Shown: piece by piece, positions 6,827 to 11,880 of the stretch
Numbering within the stretch: position 1 is the first letter of the stretch
How the letters are laid out: each line of letters begins with the position of its first letter
Assembly (NCBI GenBank): GCA_017458025.1
Contig: JAFTGG010000191.1
Coordinates: forward strand, 1-17,187
DNA length: 17,187 nt
Source of the DNA: Oscillospiraceae bacterium
GTDB lineage: Bacteria; Bacillota; Clostridia; Oscillospirales; Oscillospiraceae
Direction of reading: 5' to 3'
The notes under the pieces: model-generated
The model's input: the letters and a program-made list of their open reading frames with translations, nothing else
The model's database searches: none
What the model was told of the DNA's origin: nothing
Position numbers and translations under genes: made by a program

Positions 6827-6919
6827 ATGAAGGGCAACAATCAGAACAACAACCAGAACCAGAACAACAATAACAACCAGAACAACAACCAGAATCAGCA
6901 GAATCAGAACAACAAGTAA
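6827..6919 (+). CDS. 30-residue Asn/Gln-rich peptide
   Basis: Unrecognised small gene. After MKG the sequence consists only of Asn and Gln (17 Asn, 9 Gln) up to a final Lys before TAA. It has no hydrophobic segment, so it is probably a soluble, disordered peptide. Coding is supported by an excellent AAAGGAGG (6811-6818) eight bases before the ATG and by mixed AAC/AAT codons rather than a pure nucleotide repeat. It also has its own promoter upstream matching the sigma-G consensus, which suggests synthesis in the forespore; several minor small acid-soluble spore proteins are short, polar and Asn/Gln-rich. That spore role is inference. A simple-sequence tract that merely lies after a ribosome binding site remains possible. 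Confidence 0.65.
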   Translation: MKGNNQNNNQNQNNNNNQNNNQNQQNQNNK

Positions 6920-6928
6920 AAAAGCGCG

Positions 6929-6963
6929 AAAAAACGCGGCGAAAGTCTTGTGCTTTCGCCGCG
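6929..6963 (-). terminator. Strong hairpin with T-tract only on the minus strand
   Basis: An 11-bp perfect stem, CGCGGCGAAAG (6935-6945) with CTTTCGCCGCG (6953-6963), has six A at 6929-6934. Read on the minus strand this is hairpin plus six T, a textbook terminator. No minus-strand gene ends here; on the plus strand, where the peptide gene ends, no T-tract follows. Confidence 0.5.
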
Positions 6964-6976
6964 CGTACTATATAAT
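6948..6976 (+). promoter_or_regulatory. Putative promoter of the 7024-8844 operon
   Basis: Perfect -10 TATAAT (6971-6976) lies 17 bases after TTGTGC (6948-6953), a three-of-six -35 that falls in the loop and arm of the preceding hairpin. The first gene starts about 48 bases downstream. Confidence 0.5.
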
Positions 6977-7023
6977 GTGTTTGATTTTTGCGGCAATACC
7001 ATAGATAAGGGGTACCTTGATTG

Positions 7024-7521
7024 ATGCTTCAAGCGATATCGCTCTGGCTCCACGCCAGCGCGGCAGGCGAGTTCCTGCTGACGATGCTCATCTCCGCGGT
7101 TCCGGTGGTGGAGCTGCGCGGCGGGATACCGGCGGGCGTCGCGATGGGACTGCCGATTCCGCTGGCGCTGCTCGCGGCGGTGCTCGGCAACATGCTGCCC
7201 GTGCCGTTTGTGATCCTATTTATCCGCCGGATTTTCAAGTGGGTACGCGTACATATCCCCAAGCTCGGCGGCTTTGTCGACCGGCTTGAGGCGCGCGCTT
7301 ACGCCAAAATGCGCAATGAGCGCCTCGTGCGCTATCAGGAGTGGGGGCTGCTGCTGTTTGTCGCCGTTCCGCTGCCCGGCACCGGCGCGTGGACCGGCTC
7401 GCTGATCGCGGCGCTGATGGATCTGCGGCTTAAAAATGCCGTGCCGGTCATTTTCACGGGCGTTGTGATTGCGGGATTCATCATCACCGTGCTGACCTAT
7501 GGAGCGACTGTCGTATTATGA
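7024..7521 (+). CDS. Small multidrug export family membrane protein (COG2426 type)
   Basis: Small integral membrane protein resembling the 'small multi-drug export' family (Pfam Sm_multidrug_ex); the transport function is poorly tested, so the name is only a family label. The 165 residues include hydrophobic segments at about 12-36 and 45-70, a basic amphipathic stretch (FIRRIFKWVRVHIPKLGG), a loop with the characteristic LFVAVPLPGTGAWTGSLIAALM, and a last helix near 137-163. ELRGGIPAG early in the protein is typical of the family. ATG 7024 is chosen, with AAGGGG 11 bases upstream; TTG 7021 is possible. It overlaps the phosphodiesterase gene by 4 bp (ATGA), so the two are probably translationally coupled. 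Confidence 0.75.
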   Translation: MLQAISLWLHASAAGEFLLTMLISAVPVVELRGGIPAGVAMGLPIPLALLAAVLGNMLPVPFVILFIRRIFKWVRVHIPKLGGFVDRLEARAYAKMRNERLVRYQEWGLLLFVAVPLPGTGAWTGSLIAALMDLRLKNAVPVIFTGVVIAGFIITVLTYGATVVL

Positions 7522-7985
7522 AGGTTTTGGTTGTATCGGATTCCCACGGCGACGTGGAGAATATGTGCCGGGCCGTCGAGCGGGAGCAGCCGCGCATGCT
7601 GCTGCACCTCGGCGACGGCTGGCGCGACGCGGAGCTGTTGGCGGAGCGCTATCCCGACCTGCCGATCGAGAAAGTGGCGGGCAACTGCGATTTCCGCGCC
7701 GGCGAGCCGGCGGTGCGGGTCATCATGATCGCCGGCAAGCGGATCATGCTCTGCCACGGGCACACGCTCGGCGTCAAGACGAACTTGAGCATGCTGCTGC
7801 GCGAGGCGATCGAGCGCAAGGCGGACGCGGCGCTGTTCGGGCATACGCACGAGCCGTTCGTCGATATCCGCGCGGGCGTTGTGATGCTCAATCCCGGCAG
7901 CGTCGGCAATTACCGCCGCCCGACCTACGGGACGCTGAGCTTTGAAGACGGGAAGTGCCTGCCCGCCACTTACATACTGAAATGA
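7518..7985 (+). CDS. YfcE/MJ0936-family metallophosphoesterase
   Basis: Calcineurin-like phosphoesterase of the small YfcE/YsnB group, expected to hydrolyse phosphodiesters using two metal ions; the natural substrate is unknown. All metal-site blocks are present in 155 residues: DSHG (D8, H10), LGDG (D33), GNCD (N56), CHGH (H80) and GHTH (H109, H111), followed by the typical NPGSVG. The ATG lies within the ATGA overlap with the upstream membrane protein gene, and the D,D-carboxypeptidase gene starts 13 bp downstream. All three are likely one transcript. Confidence 0.92.
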   Translation: MKVLVVSDSHGDVENMCRAVEREQPRMLLHLGDGWRDAELLAERYPDLPIEKVAGNCDFRAGEPAVRVIMIAGKRIMLCHGHTLGVKTNLSMLLREAIERKADAALFGHTHEPFVDIRAGVVMLNPGSVGNYRRPTYGTLSFEDGKCLPATYILK

Positions 7986-7998
7986 GAGGGGTCCGGCA

Positions 7999-8844
7999 AT
8001 GCATTGGAAGCTTTTACGCCGCCTATCGGCGCTCGCGCTCTCCGCGCTGCTGACGCTGCCGCCGGCGGCGCCTGCCCTCGCGTCGGGCGAGACGGAGCGG
8101 GAGGCGTTTTTGGCGGAGCTTGCCGCGCTGCCGCACTATCAGGAGGAACGCGCGGAGCGGTATCTCGCCTACCTCGGCAGCGGGGAGTATACGCCGGAGC
8201 AGATTCTGCGTATTGTCAACACGGACAGCGACCTGACGCCCTATGAGGACATGGTCGAGGCGGACGTCTCCTACGGTATCCTGACGCTCGTGAACAAGCA
8301 CCGCTACCTCGCGGAGTACGAGCCGGAGGCGCTGTCGGCGTTGGGGCAGTACGGCTCCTGGGGCTCGATGGAGAAAGAGGCGCGGAACGCGTTCGCGTCG
8401 CTCGCGGACGCGGCGGCGGCGGACGGGTACCGCATCTGGGGCGTGTCGCCGTACCGCAGCTATGAGCGGCAGCGCAGCATCTACAACAGCTATGTCAGGG
8501 CGCATGGGCAGGCGGAGGCGGATACCTACTCCGCGCGCCCGGGCTGGTCGGAGCATCAGACGGGCCTTGCGGTGGACGTGGCGGTGCGCGGACGCGGCTA
8601 CGACGCGTTCGACGGTACGCCGGAGTGCGAGTGGCTGAAAGAACACGCGCATGAATTTGGCTTTATTCTGCGCTACGGCGAGGGAATGGACTACATCACC
8701 GGCTATATGTACGAGCCGTGGCATTACCGCTATGTCGGCGCCGAGGCAGCGGCGGTGATTTGGGAGAACGATTTGACGTTTGAGGAATATTACTATTATT
8801 ATGTGATAGGCGATGAAGCGCTGCCGGAGGCGGCGCTTCATTGA
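7999..8844 (+). CDS. VanY-type D-alanyl-D-alanine carboxypeptidase (M15B)
   Basis: Secreted zinc peptidase that trims the terminal D-Ala from peptidoglycan stem peptides. A signal peptide covers about residues 1-29 (basic start, hydrophobic core, cut near ALASG). The catalytic domain occupies about 125-255: VSPYRSYERQ at 149-158, SEHQTGLAVDV at 184-194 giving zinc ligands H186 and D193, and EPWHYRYVG at 239-247 giving catalytic E239 and ligand H242. The segment from 30 to 120 is not assigned. The last 20 residues are acidic and contain five consecutive Tyr (264-268). AGAGGGG precedes the ATG. It is the third gene of its operon. The substrate is not shown; resistance function cannot be inferred without other van genes. 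Confidence 0.9.
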   Translation: MHWKLLRRLSALALSALLTLPPAAPALASGETEREAFLAELAALPHYQEERAERYLAYLGSGEYTPEQILRIVNTDSDLTPYEDMVEADVSYGILTLVNKHRYLAEYEPEALSALGQYGSWGSMEKEARNAFASLADAAAADGYRIWGVSPYRSYERQRSIYNSYVRAHGQAEADTYSARPGWSEHQTGLAVDVAVRGRGYDAFDGTPECEWLKEHAHEFGFILRYGEGMDYITGYMYEPWHYRYVGAEAAAVIWENDLTFEEYYYYYVIGDEALPEAALH

Positions 8845-8886
8845 TTTTGACTGCCGTCGCGCGGCAGCCGCGGCATAGAAATGGCG

Positions 8887-8915
8887 TCGCAAGCTGCAAG
8901 CCTGCGATATTTTTT
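8887..8915 (+). terminator. Intrinsic terminator after the carboxypeptidase gene
   Basis: TCGCAAGCT and AGCCTGCGA form a 9-bp stem with one A-C mismatch and a GCA loop, then TA and six T. The rest of the 8845-9087 spacer shows only small hairpins, for example CTGCCG/CGGCAG at 8850-8866, and no convincing promoter. Confidence 0.65.
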
Positions 8916-9087
8916 CGTATTTCGGGAACACTTCCTGTTAAGGCAGACCGCATCATTCGCGCGCGCAAATTCCGCAGGGCATGCGCCGGCGCGTGGCCGA
9001 TGGGTTTTGGGACATATAGCGAGCATTTTCGCAAGCAGGATACGCGCGTCGAATTGTGCGGCGCTGCCTGCAAAAGGGAGGTTTGTC

Positions 9088-9771
9088 ATGGCGACCGCGT
9101 TTGTGCGTACCATTTTATTATACTTTGTGTTGATCGTCGGCATTCGCGCGATGGGGAAGCGGCAGATCGGCGAGCTGGAGCCCATCGAGCTGGTGCTGAT
9201 GCTGCTTATCTCCGACCTTGCCGCCGTGCCGATGCAGGATTTCGGCATCCCGCTGCTCAACGGCGTGGTGCCGATCGTCACGCTGCTGGCGCTGAGCATG
9301 CTGCTCTCGTTCTTTTCCATGCGGAGCGTCCGCTTCCATCGGCTCGTGTGCGGCAACCCGACGACGCTCATCAAGGACGGCGCGATCCAGCAGGACGCGA
9401 TGCGCCGCAACCGCTTCACGCTCGACGAGCTGCTCGAGGAGCTGCGCGCCCAGAGCGTGACCGACCTCACGACGGTCAAGTACGCGGTGCTCGAAACGAA
9501 CGGGCAGCTTTCGGTGATGCTCTATGCCGACGCCGCGCCCGCGACGCCGCGGCAGCTCGGAAAGCCGGTGAAGGACGACGTGTTTATTCCCGTCGTGCTC
9601 GTCAACGACGGGCGCGTGCTGAAAAACGGCCTGAAGGATAAGGGCCTCGACGAGGCGTGGCTCGACAAAACGCTCCGCGCCCACGGCTTTCGCAGCGCGC
9701 ACGAGGTGCTGCTGCTGACAATCGACGGCGCGGGCAAGGTGCTGTGCGTCGGAAAGGACGGCGGGCGATGA
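9088..9771 (+). CDS. DUF421 (YetF-like) membrane protein
   Basis: Membrane protein of the DUF421/YetF family. Three N-terminal hydrophobic segments (about 4-20, 30-48, 58-76) enclose the conserved GKRQIGELEPIELVLMLLIS block. The soluble alpha/beta part follows, with PTTLIKDG, the RFTLDELLEELR stretch, a TVKYAVLETNGQLSV strand and the late LKNGLKDKGL block. The length of 227 residues is typical. The frame is open back to 8881, but ATG 9088 has AAGGGAGG upstream and begins at the first helix. Relatives in Bacillus spores (YetF, YdfS and DUF421/DUF1657 '2Duf' proteins) influence inner membrane permeability and germination, so a spore role is possible but not shown here. It overlaps the DUF4363 gene by 4 bp. 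Confidence 0.88.
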   Translation: MATAFVRTILLYFVLIVGIRAMGKRQIGELEPIELVLMLLISDLAAVPMQDFGIPLLNGVVPIVTLLALSMLLSFFSMRSVRFHRLVCGNPTTLIKDGAIQQDAMRRNRFTLDELLEELRAQSVTDLTTVKYAVLETNGQLSVMLYADAAPATPRQLGKPVKDDVFIPVVLVNDGRVLKNGLKDKGLDEAWLDKTLRAHGFRSAHEVLLLTIDGAGKVLCVGKDGGR

Positions 9772-10148
9772 AATATTTTTGGATCCCCGCCGCGATCCTG
9801 GCGGCGCTGGTGGCCGCGTCGCTCTGGAACGCGCGGCAGGTGGAGGCGGACATCACGCCGTGGCGCGAGGCGGCCGGGTACGCCATCGACGCGGCGGAGC
9901 GCGGCGGCTGGGACGCCGCGCTGGACGCCGTGCGCGAGACGCGGGACGACTGGTACGCGCATCATTCGTATTTTCACATCGTCATCGCCCACGACGAGCT
10001 GGACAAGGTGGACGCGCTGTTCGCCGAGGCGGAGAGCTTTGCCGTTGAGCGCGACATGGGCGAGTTCCGCGCCGAGATGTCGGAGCTGATCGTGCAGCTC
10101 GGTATCCTTGCGGAGACGCAGAAGCTGACGATACGAAACGTGTTATAA
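9768..10148 (+). CDS. DUF4363 family protein
   Basis: Conserved protein of unknown function, often found beside DUF421 genes in clostridia. The 126 residues start with one hydrophobic segment (about 4-20, MKYFWIPAAILAALVAAS), an uncleaved anchor or signal, followed by an all-helical soluble part. The soluble part includes WYAHHSYFHIVIAHDELDKV and ends with MSELIVQLGILAETQKLTIRNVL. The start codon is in the ATGA overlap with DUF421, so the two are translationally coupled and probably act together at the membrane. Its 3' end is exceptional: parts of it recur twice downstream (10485-10527 and 10847-11054), each beside an XRE repressor gene. Confidence 0.85.
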   Translation: MKYFWIPAAILAALVAASLWNARQVEADITPWREAAGYAIDAAERGGWDAALDAVRETRDDWYAHHSYFHIVIAHDELDKVDALFAEAESFAVERDMGEFRAEMSELIVQLGILAETQKLTIRNVL

Positions 10149-10175
10149 AAGGTCAGCCTTGCGGCTGACCTTTTT
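10133..10175 (+). repeat. 43-bp direct repeat, copy A
   Basis: Covers the last 16 bases of the DUF4363 gene plus the following terminator. It is identical over 43 bp to 10485-10527. Confidence 0.95.
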
Positions 10176-10176
10176 T
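10151..10176 (+). terminator. Bidirectional terminator between DUF4363 and the first XRE gene
   Basis: GGTCAGCC, TTGC loop, GGCTGACC, then six T; four A precede the stem, so it could also act on the minus strand. The C-terminal QPQG codons and stop of the convergent XRE gene are encoded inside the stem. Confidence 0.85.
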
Positions 10177-10389
10177 CTTTGGATATGCTTTGGCAACATC
10201 GGTTAAATCAAGCAGGTAATCGGTGCTCACATGGTAATAGTTGGCAAGTTTTATCAAAACTTCAGTCGGAATATCGCGTTTTCCGGTTTCATAATTGCTG
10301 TAACAAGCTTGACTACAGCATAAATAATCGGCAATATCCTGTTGGTGCAGATCGCTGTCCTCGCGCAAATCCCGAATGCGATGATACAC
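10153..10389 (-). CDS. XRE-family transcriptional regulator (first of three)
   Basis: Small Cro/CI-type helix-turn-helix protein of 78 residues, expected to bind DNA as a dimer and act as a repressor. The HTH spans about residues 4-60: IRDLREDSDLHQQDIADYL, then the recognition region CCSQACYSNYETGKRDIP, then LIKLANYYHVSTDYLLDLTD. The start is GTG at 10389, with AGAGGG seven bases upstream. The tail KKKGQPQG is encoded by the terminator hairpin shared with DUF4363. The gene is clearly more AT-rich than its neighbours, suggesting acquisition. Near-identical 14-bp repeats upstream (10433-10471) are candidate autoregulatory operators. There is no toxin, integrase or phage gene beside it. Confidence 0.85.
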   Translation of the reverse strand: MYHRIRDLREDSDLHQQDIADYLCCSQACYSNYETGKRDIPTEVLIKLANYYHVSTDYLLDLTDVAKAYPKKKGQPQG

Positions 10390-10432
10390 TCCATAACCCT
10401 CTTTGCAATAAGCTTATGGAGAGTATATGCAA

Positions 10433-10471
10433 AACAAAATGTTATATTGACATATATAACAAAACGTTATA
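10433..10471. promoter_or_regulatory. Direct-repeat operator upstream of the first XRE gene
   Basis: AACAAAATGTTATA (10433-10446) and AACAAAACGTTATA (10458-10471) match at 13 of 14 bases, 25 bp apart. They lie upstream of a minus-strand -10-like TATACT (10427-10422). A plus-strand TTGACA (10447-10452) followed after 17 bases by TAAACT (10470-10475) is also present and would read only about 45 bases before the next terminator. Confidence 0.5.
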
Positions 10472-10484
10472 AACTCGACGAAAC

Positions 10485-10527
10485 ACGAAACGTGTTATAA
10501 AAGGTCAGCCTTGCGGCTGACCTTTTT
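10485..10527 (+). repeat. 43-bp direct repeat, copy B, with terminator
   Basis: Second copy of the DUF4363 3' tip plus terminator (stem 10503-10510/10515-10522, TTGC loop, five T). It has no gene on its left and serves as the 3' boundary of the second XRE gene. Confidence 0.95.
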
Positions 10528-10768
10528 CAATCCCTTTTGGATATGGCTGCGGCTGATCGGTGCGTCCGACCAAGTAATCCAATGAAACATGATATTGGTC
10601 GGCAATCCTTACTAAAATTTCCAACTTGGGCTCACGCGTTTTCAGTTCATAGTTTTGGTATGTCTTTTCCGTAATGTTGCAGTATGTGGCAATCTGCCAT
10701 TGTTTAAGCCCAGCCTCTTTTCTGCATTGCTTTAGCCGTCTTGCCAAAATTTCTTTCAAATTTATCAC
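10505..10768 (-). CDS. XRE-family transcriptional regulator (second of three)
   Basis: Cro/CI-type HTH protein of 87 residues, probably a dimeric repressor. The HTH occupies about 7-68: LARRLKQCRKEAGLKQWQIA, then TYCNITEKTYQNYELKTREP, then LVRIADQYHVSLDYLVGRTD. The end, IEKGQPQG, repeats the tail of the first XRE protein because both are encoded by the same duplicated terminator, although the domains differ in sequence. The start is uncertain: GTG 10768, or TTG 10759 with AGGTG about six bases upstream. Three ACAATTGT-like sites lie just upstream (10771-10830), suggesting autoregulation and control of the divergent plus-strand promoter. AT-rich composition suggests acquisition. Confidence 0.83.
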   Translation of the reverse strand: MINLKEILARRLKQCRKEAGLKQWQIATYCNITEKTYQNYELKTREPKLEILVRIADQYHVSLDYLVGRTDQPQPYPKGIEKGQPQG

Positions 10769-10770
10769 CT

Positions 10771-10830
10771 ACAATTGTTCTTGACAAGACAATTGTGAGG
10801 GATTAGGATAGAAAATATACTAACAATCGT
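10771..10830. promoter_or_regulatory. Operator array and divergent promoter at the second XRE gene
   Basis: The 8-bp palindrome ACAATTGT occurs at 10771-10778 and 10789-10796, with a variant ACAATCGT at 10823-10830. A plus-strand promoter with perfect TTGACA (10781-10786), 17-base spacer and TAGGAT (10804-10809) contains one palindrome in its spacer, the layout of a repressor-controlled promoter. It reads into the DUF4363 fragment. Confidence 0.55.
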
Positions 10831-10846
10831 TGGCGTATAAAAATAA

Positions 10847-11054
10847 AGACGCGGGACGGTACGCGCACCATTCGTATTTTCACATCGTCATCGCCCACGA
10901 CGAGCTGGACAAGGTGGACGCGCTGTTCGCGGAGGCGGAGAGCTTTGCCGTTGAGCGCGACATGGGCGAGTTCCGCGCCGAGATGTCGGAGCTGATCGTG
11001 CAGCTCGGTATCCTTGTGGAGACGCAGAAGCTGACGATACGAAACGTACTGTAA
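10847..11054 (+). pseudogene. Duplicated 3' fragment of the DUF4363 gene
   Basis: Copy of 9937-10148, encoding the C-terminal half (YAHHSYFHIV to the stop). At the left junction the copy lacks four bases (ACTG, 9949-9952). From there to the stop, six substitutions occur in 194 bases; five are silent and one gives Ala to Val near the end. That pattern is typical of two functional alleles, not of a decaying pseudogene, so the fragment probably derives from a gene recently under selection. A TTG-initiated frame at 10830 could express a 74-residue piece without the membrane anchor, but it has no ribosome binding site. It is followed by its own terminator and the third XRE gene. Confidence 0.9.
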
Positions 11055-11057
11055 AAA

Positions 11058-11088
11058 CCTGCAAGCCCTTGCGGGCTTGCAGGTTTTT
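11058..11088 (+). terminator. Terminator between DUF4363 fragment and the third XRE gene
   Basis: CCTGCAAGCCC, TTGC loop, GGGCTTGCAGG (11-bp perfect stem) then five T; five A precede it. It has the same position and loop as the terminator at 10151 but a different stem sequence. Confidence 0.88.
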
Positions 11089-11296
11089 AATCGCTTTCAT
11101 CTTCGATATATTCTACGATATCTCCCACTTGGCAATGAAGGATTTTGCAGAACATCTCTATCGTATGTGTGGTGACGCTTTCATTTCGCTTTAATCTTGT
11201 GATTTGAGCAGGGCTGATATGATATTGATGAATAAGCGCGTATATAGTAATGCCGCGTTCTTTCATTACAACCCATAAATTGTTATATGAAATCAT
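11087..11296 (-). CDS. XRE-family transcriptional regulator (third of three)
   Basis: Compact Cro/CI-type HTH protein of 69 residues, of a kind common in clostridial mobile regions. It reads MISYNNLWVVMKERGITIYA, then LIHQYHISPAQITRLKRNES (HTH), then IEMFCKILHCQVGDIVEYI with an acidic end, EDESD. The ATG at 11296 has AAAGGG ten bases upstream; TTG 11305 is in frame but sits too close to that site. The stop overlaps the terminator T-tract. It differs in subfamily from the first two XRE proteins, so the three are not simple tandem copies. Repeated TTAACC motifs in the divergent spacer (11325-11374) are candidate binding sites. Confidence 0.83.
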   Translation of the reverse strand: MISYNNLWVVMKERGITIYALIHQYHISPAQITRLKRNESVTTHTIEMFCKILHCQVGDIVEYIEDESD

Positions 11297-11317
11297 AACA
11301 TTCAAGCCCTTTCATAC

Positions 11318-11374
11318 TTGAATGTTAACCGAAATTAGTGTACATTAATATTAACCAATATCGGTTAATATTAA
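11318..11374. promoter_or_regulatory. Divergent promoter with 12-bp inverted-repeat operator
   Basis: TTGAAT (11318-11323), 17 bases, TACATT (11341-11346) is a modest plus-strand promoter. TTAATATTAACC (11345-11356) and GGTTAATATTAA (11363-11374) form a perfect inverted repeat with a 6-base gap; a further TTAACC is at 11325. The right arm touches the AAGGAGGT ribosome binding site of the next gene, so control could be by repressor, by RNA hairpin, or both. Confidence 0.55.
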
Positions 11375-11385
11375 GGAGGTGCGTT

Positions 11386-11844
11386 ATGGCAGACTATAAA
11401 AAGATGTACCATGAGCTGCTGATCGGCTCGGAGCAGGCCATCGCGGCGATAGACGAGGGGAGGCCGGACACAGCGAGGCAGCGCCTGATTATCGCGGAGC
11501 ACCGCGCGGAAGAAACCTATGCCGCGACGGACGATAACGGCGAGGCGGAGGAAAGCGAGGAGGACCGCTTCGCAAAAATCATGGCGTCGTTCGAGCGGCT
11601 CACCGAGGAGGAGCGGCGGGCGCTGCGGTGGGTTTCGGAACACTATGAAATCCTACGGAAAATCACCGTGGGGGAGCCGCTCACGGCGGGGGAGATGGGC
11701 GCGCTGATCGAAGCGACTATGGATTACGGAGTTTACCCGTTGTTTTTTATCCATACGCGCAAGACCGAGCTGGACGAGACGATCGCGCTGGCCGCCGCCC
11801 AAGAACGCGTGGCGCGGAGGGCCGCGGAACGGCAGAAGCAATAA
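11386..11844 (+). CDS. Hypothetical protein, divergent from the third XRE gene
   Basis: Function not recognised. The 152 residues are soluble and strongly helical. The N-terminal part, MADYKKMYHELLIGSEQAIA through RLIIAEHRAEETY, resembles short helical proteins common in clostridial prophage and accessory regions. An acidic linker follows (DDNGEAEESEEDRF), then a helical part (RFAKIMASFERLTEEERRAL) and a charged end. No signal peptide or transmembrane helix is seen; MDYGVYPLFFIH is one short hydrophobic patch. ATG 11386 is chosen because AAGGAGGT lies five bases upstream. It is probably the regulated partner of the third XRE protein, since they share the operator-containing spacer. GC content is like the core genome, unlike the repressor. 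Confidence 0.7.
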   Translation: MADYKKMYHELLIGSEQAIAAIDEGRPDTARQRLIIAEHRAEETYAATDDNGEAEESEEDRFAKIMASFERLTEEERRALRWVSEHYEILRKITVGEPLTAGEMGALIEATMDYGVYPLFFIHTRKTELDETIALAAAQERVARRAAERQKQ

Positions 11845-11845
11845 G

Positions 11846-11880
11846 CGGGCGCCCGGCAAATTGCCGGACGCCCGTTTATT
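11846..11880. terminator. Shared terminator between convergent genes
   Basis: CGGGCG-C-CCGGC and GCCGG-A-CGCCCG form an 11-bp stem with one internal mismatch, followed by TTTATT on the plus strand. It lies in the 34-bp gap between the hypothetical gene and the SprT-like gene. Confidence 0.75.

Noticed and set aside
6841..6915. CRISPR array or tandem repeat at the AAC/CAG-rich tract
   Set aside because: The repetition is irregular and follows codons of a single frame after a ribosome binding site; there are no spacers. No CRISPR array, tRNA or rRNA was seen anywhere in the window.
8881..9087. Upstream extension of the DUF421 gene to 8881
   Set aside because: It would include the terminator at 8887-8915 and has no conservation; ATG 9088 has a strong ribosome binding site.
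10830..11054. Intact small gene of 74 codons starting TTG
   Set aside because: No ribosome binding site, no membrane segment, and the sequence is a partial copy of DUF4363; reported as a fragment.
10153..11305. Toxin-antitoxin or prophage regulatory region
   Set aside because: No toxin, integrase, phage or second small partner gene is adjacent to the first two repressors; only the third has a divergent gene, which shows no toxin signature.
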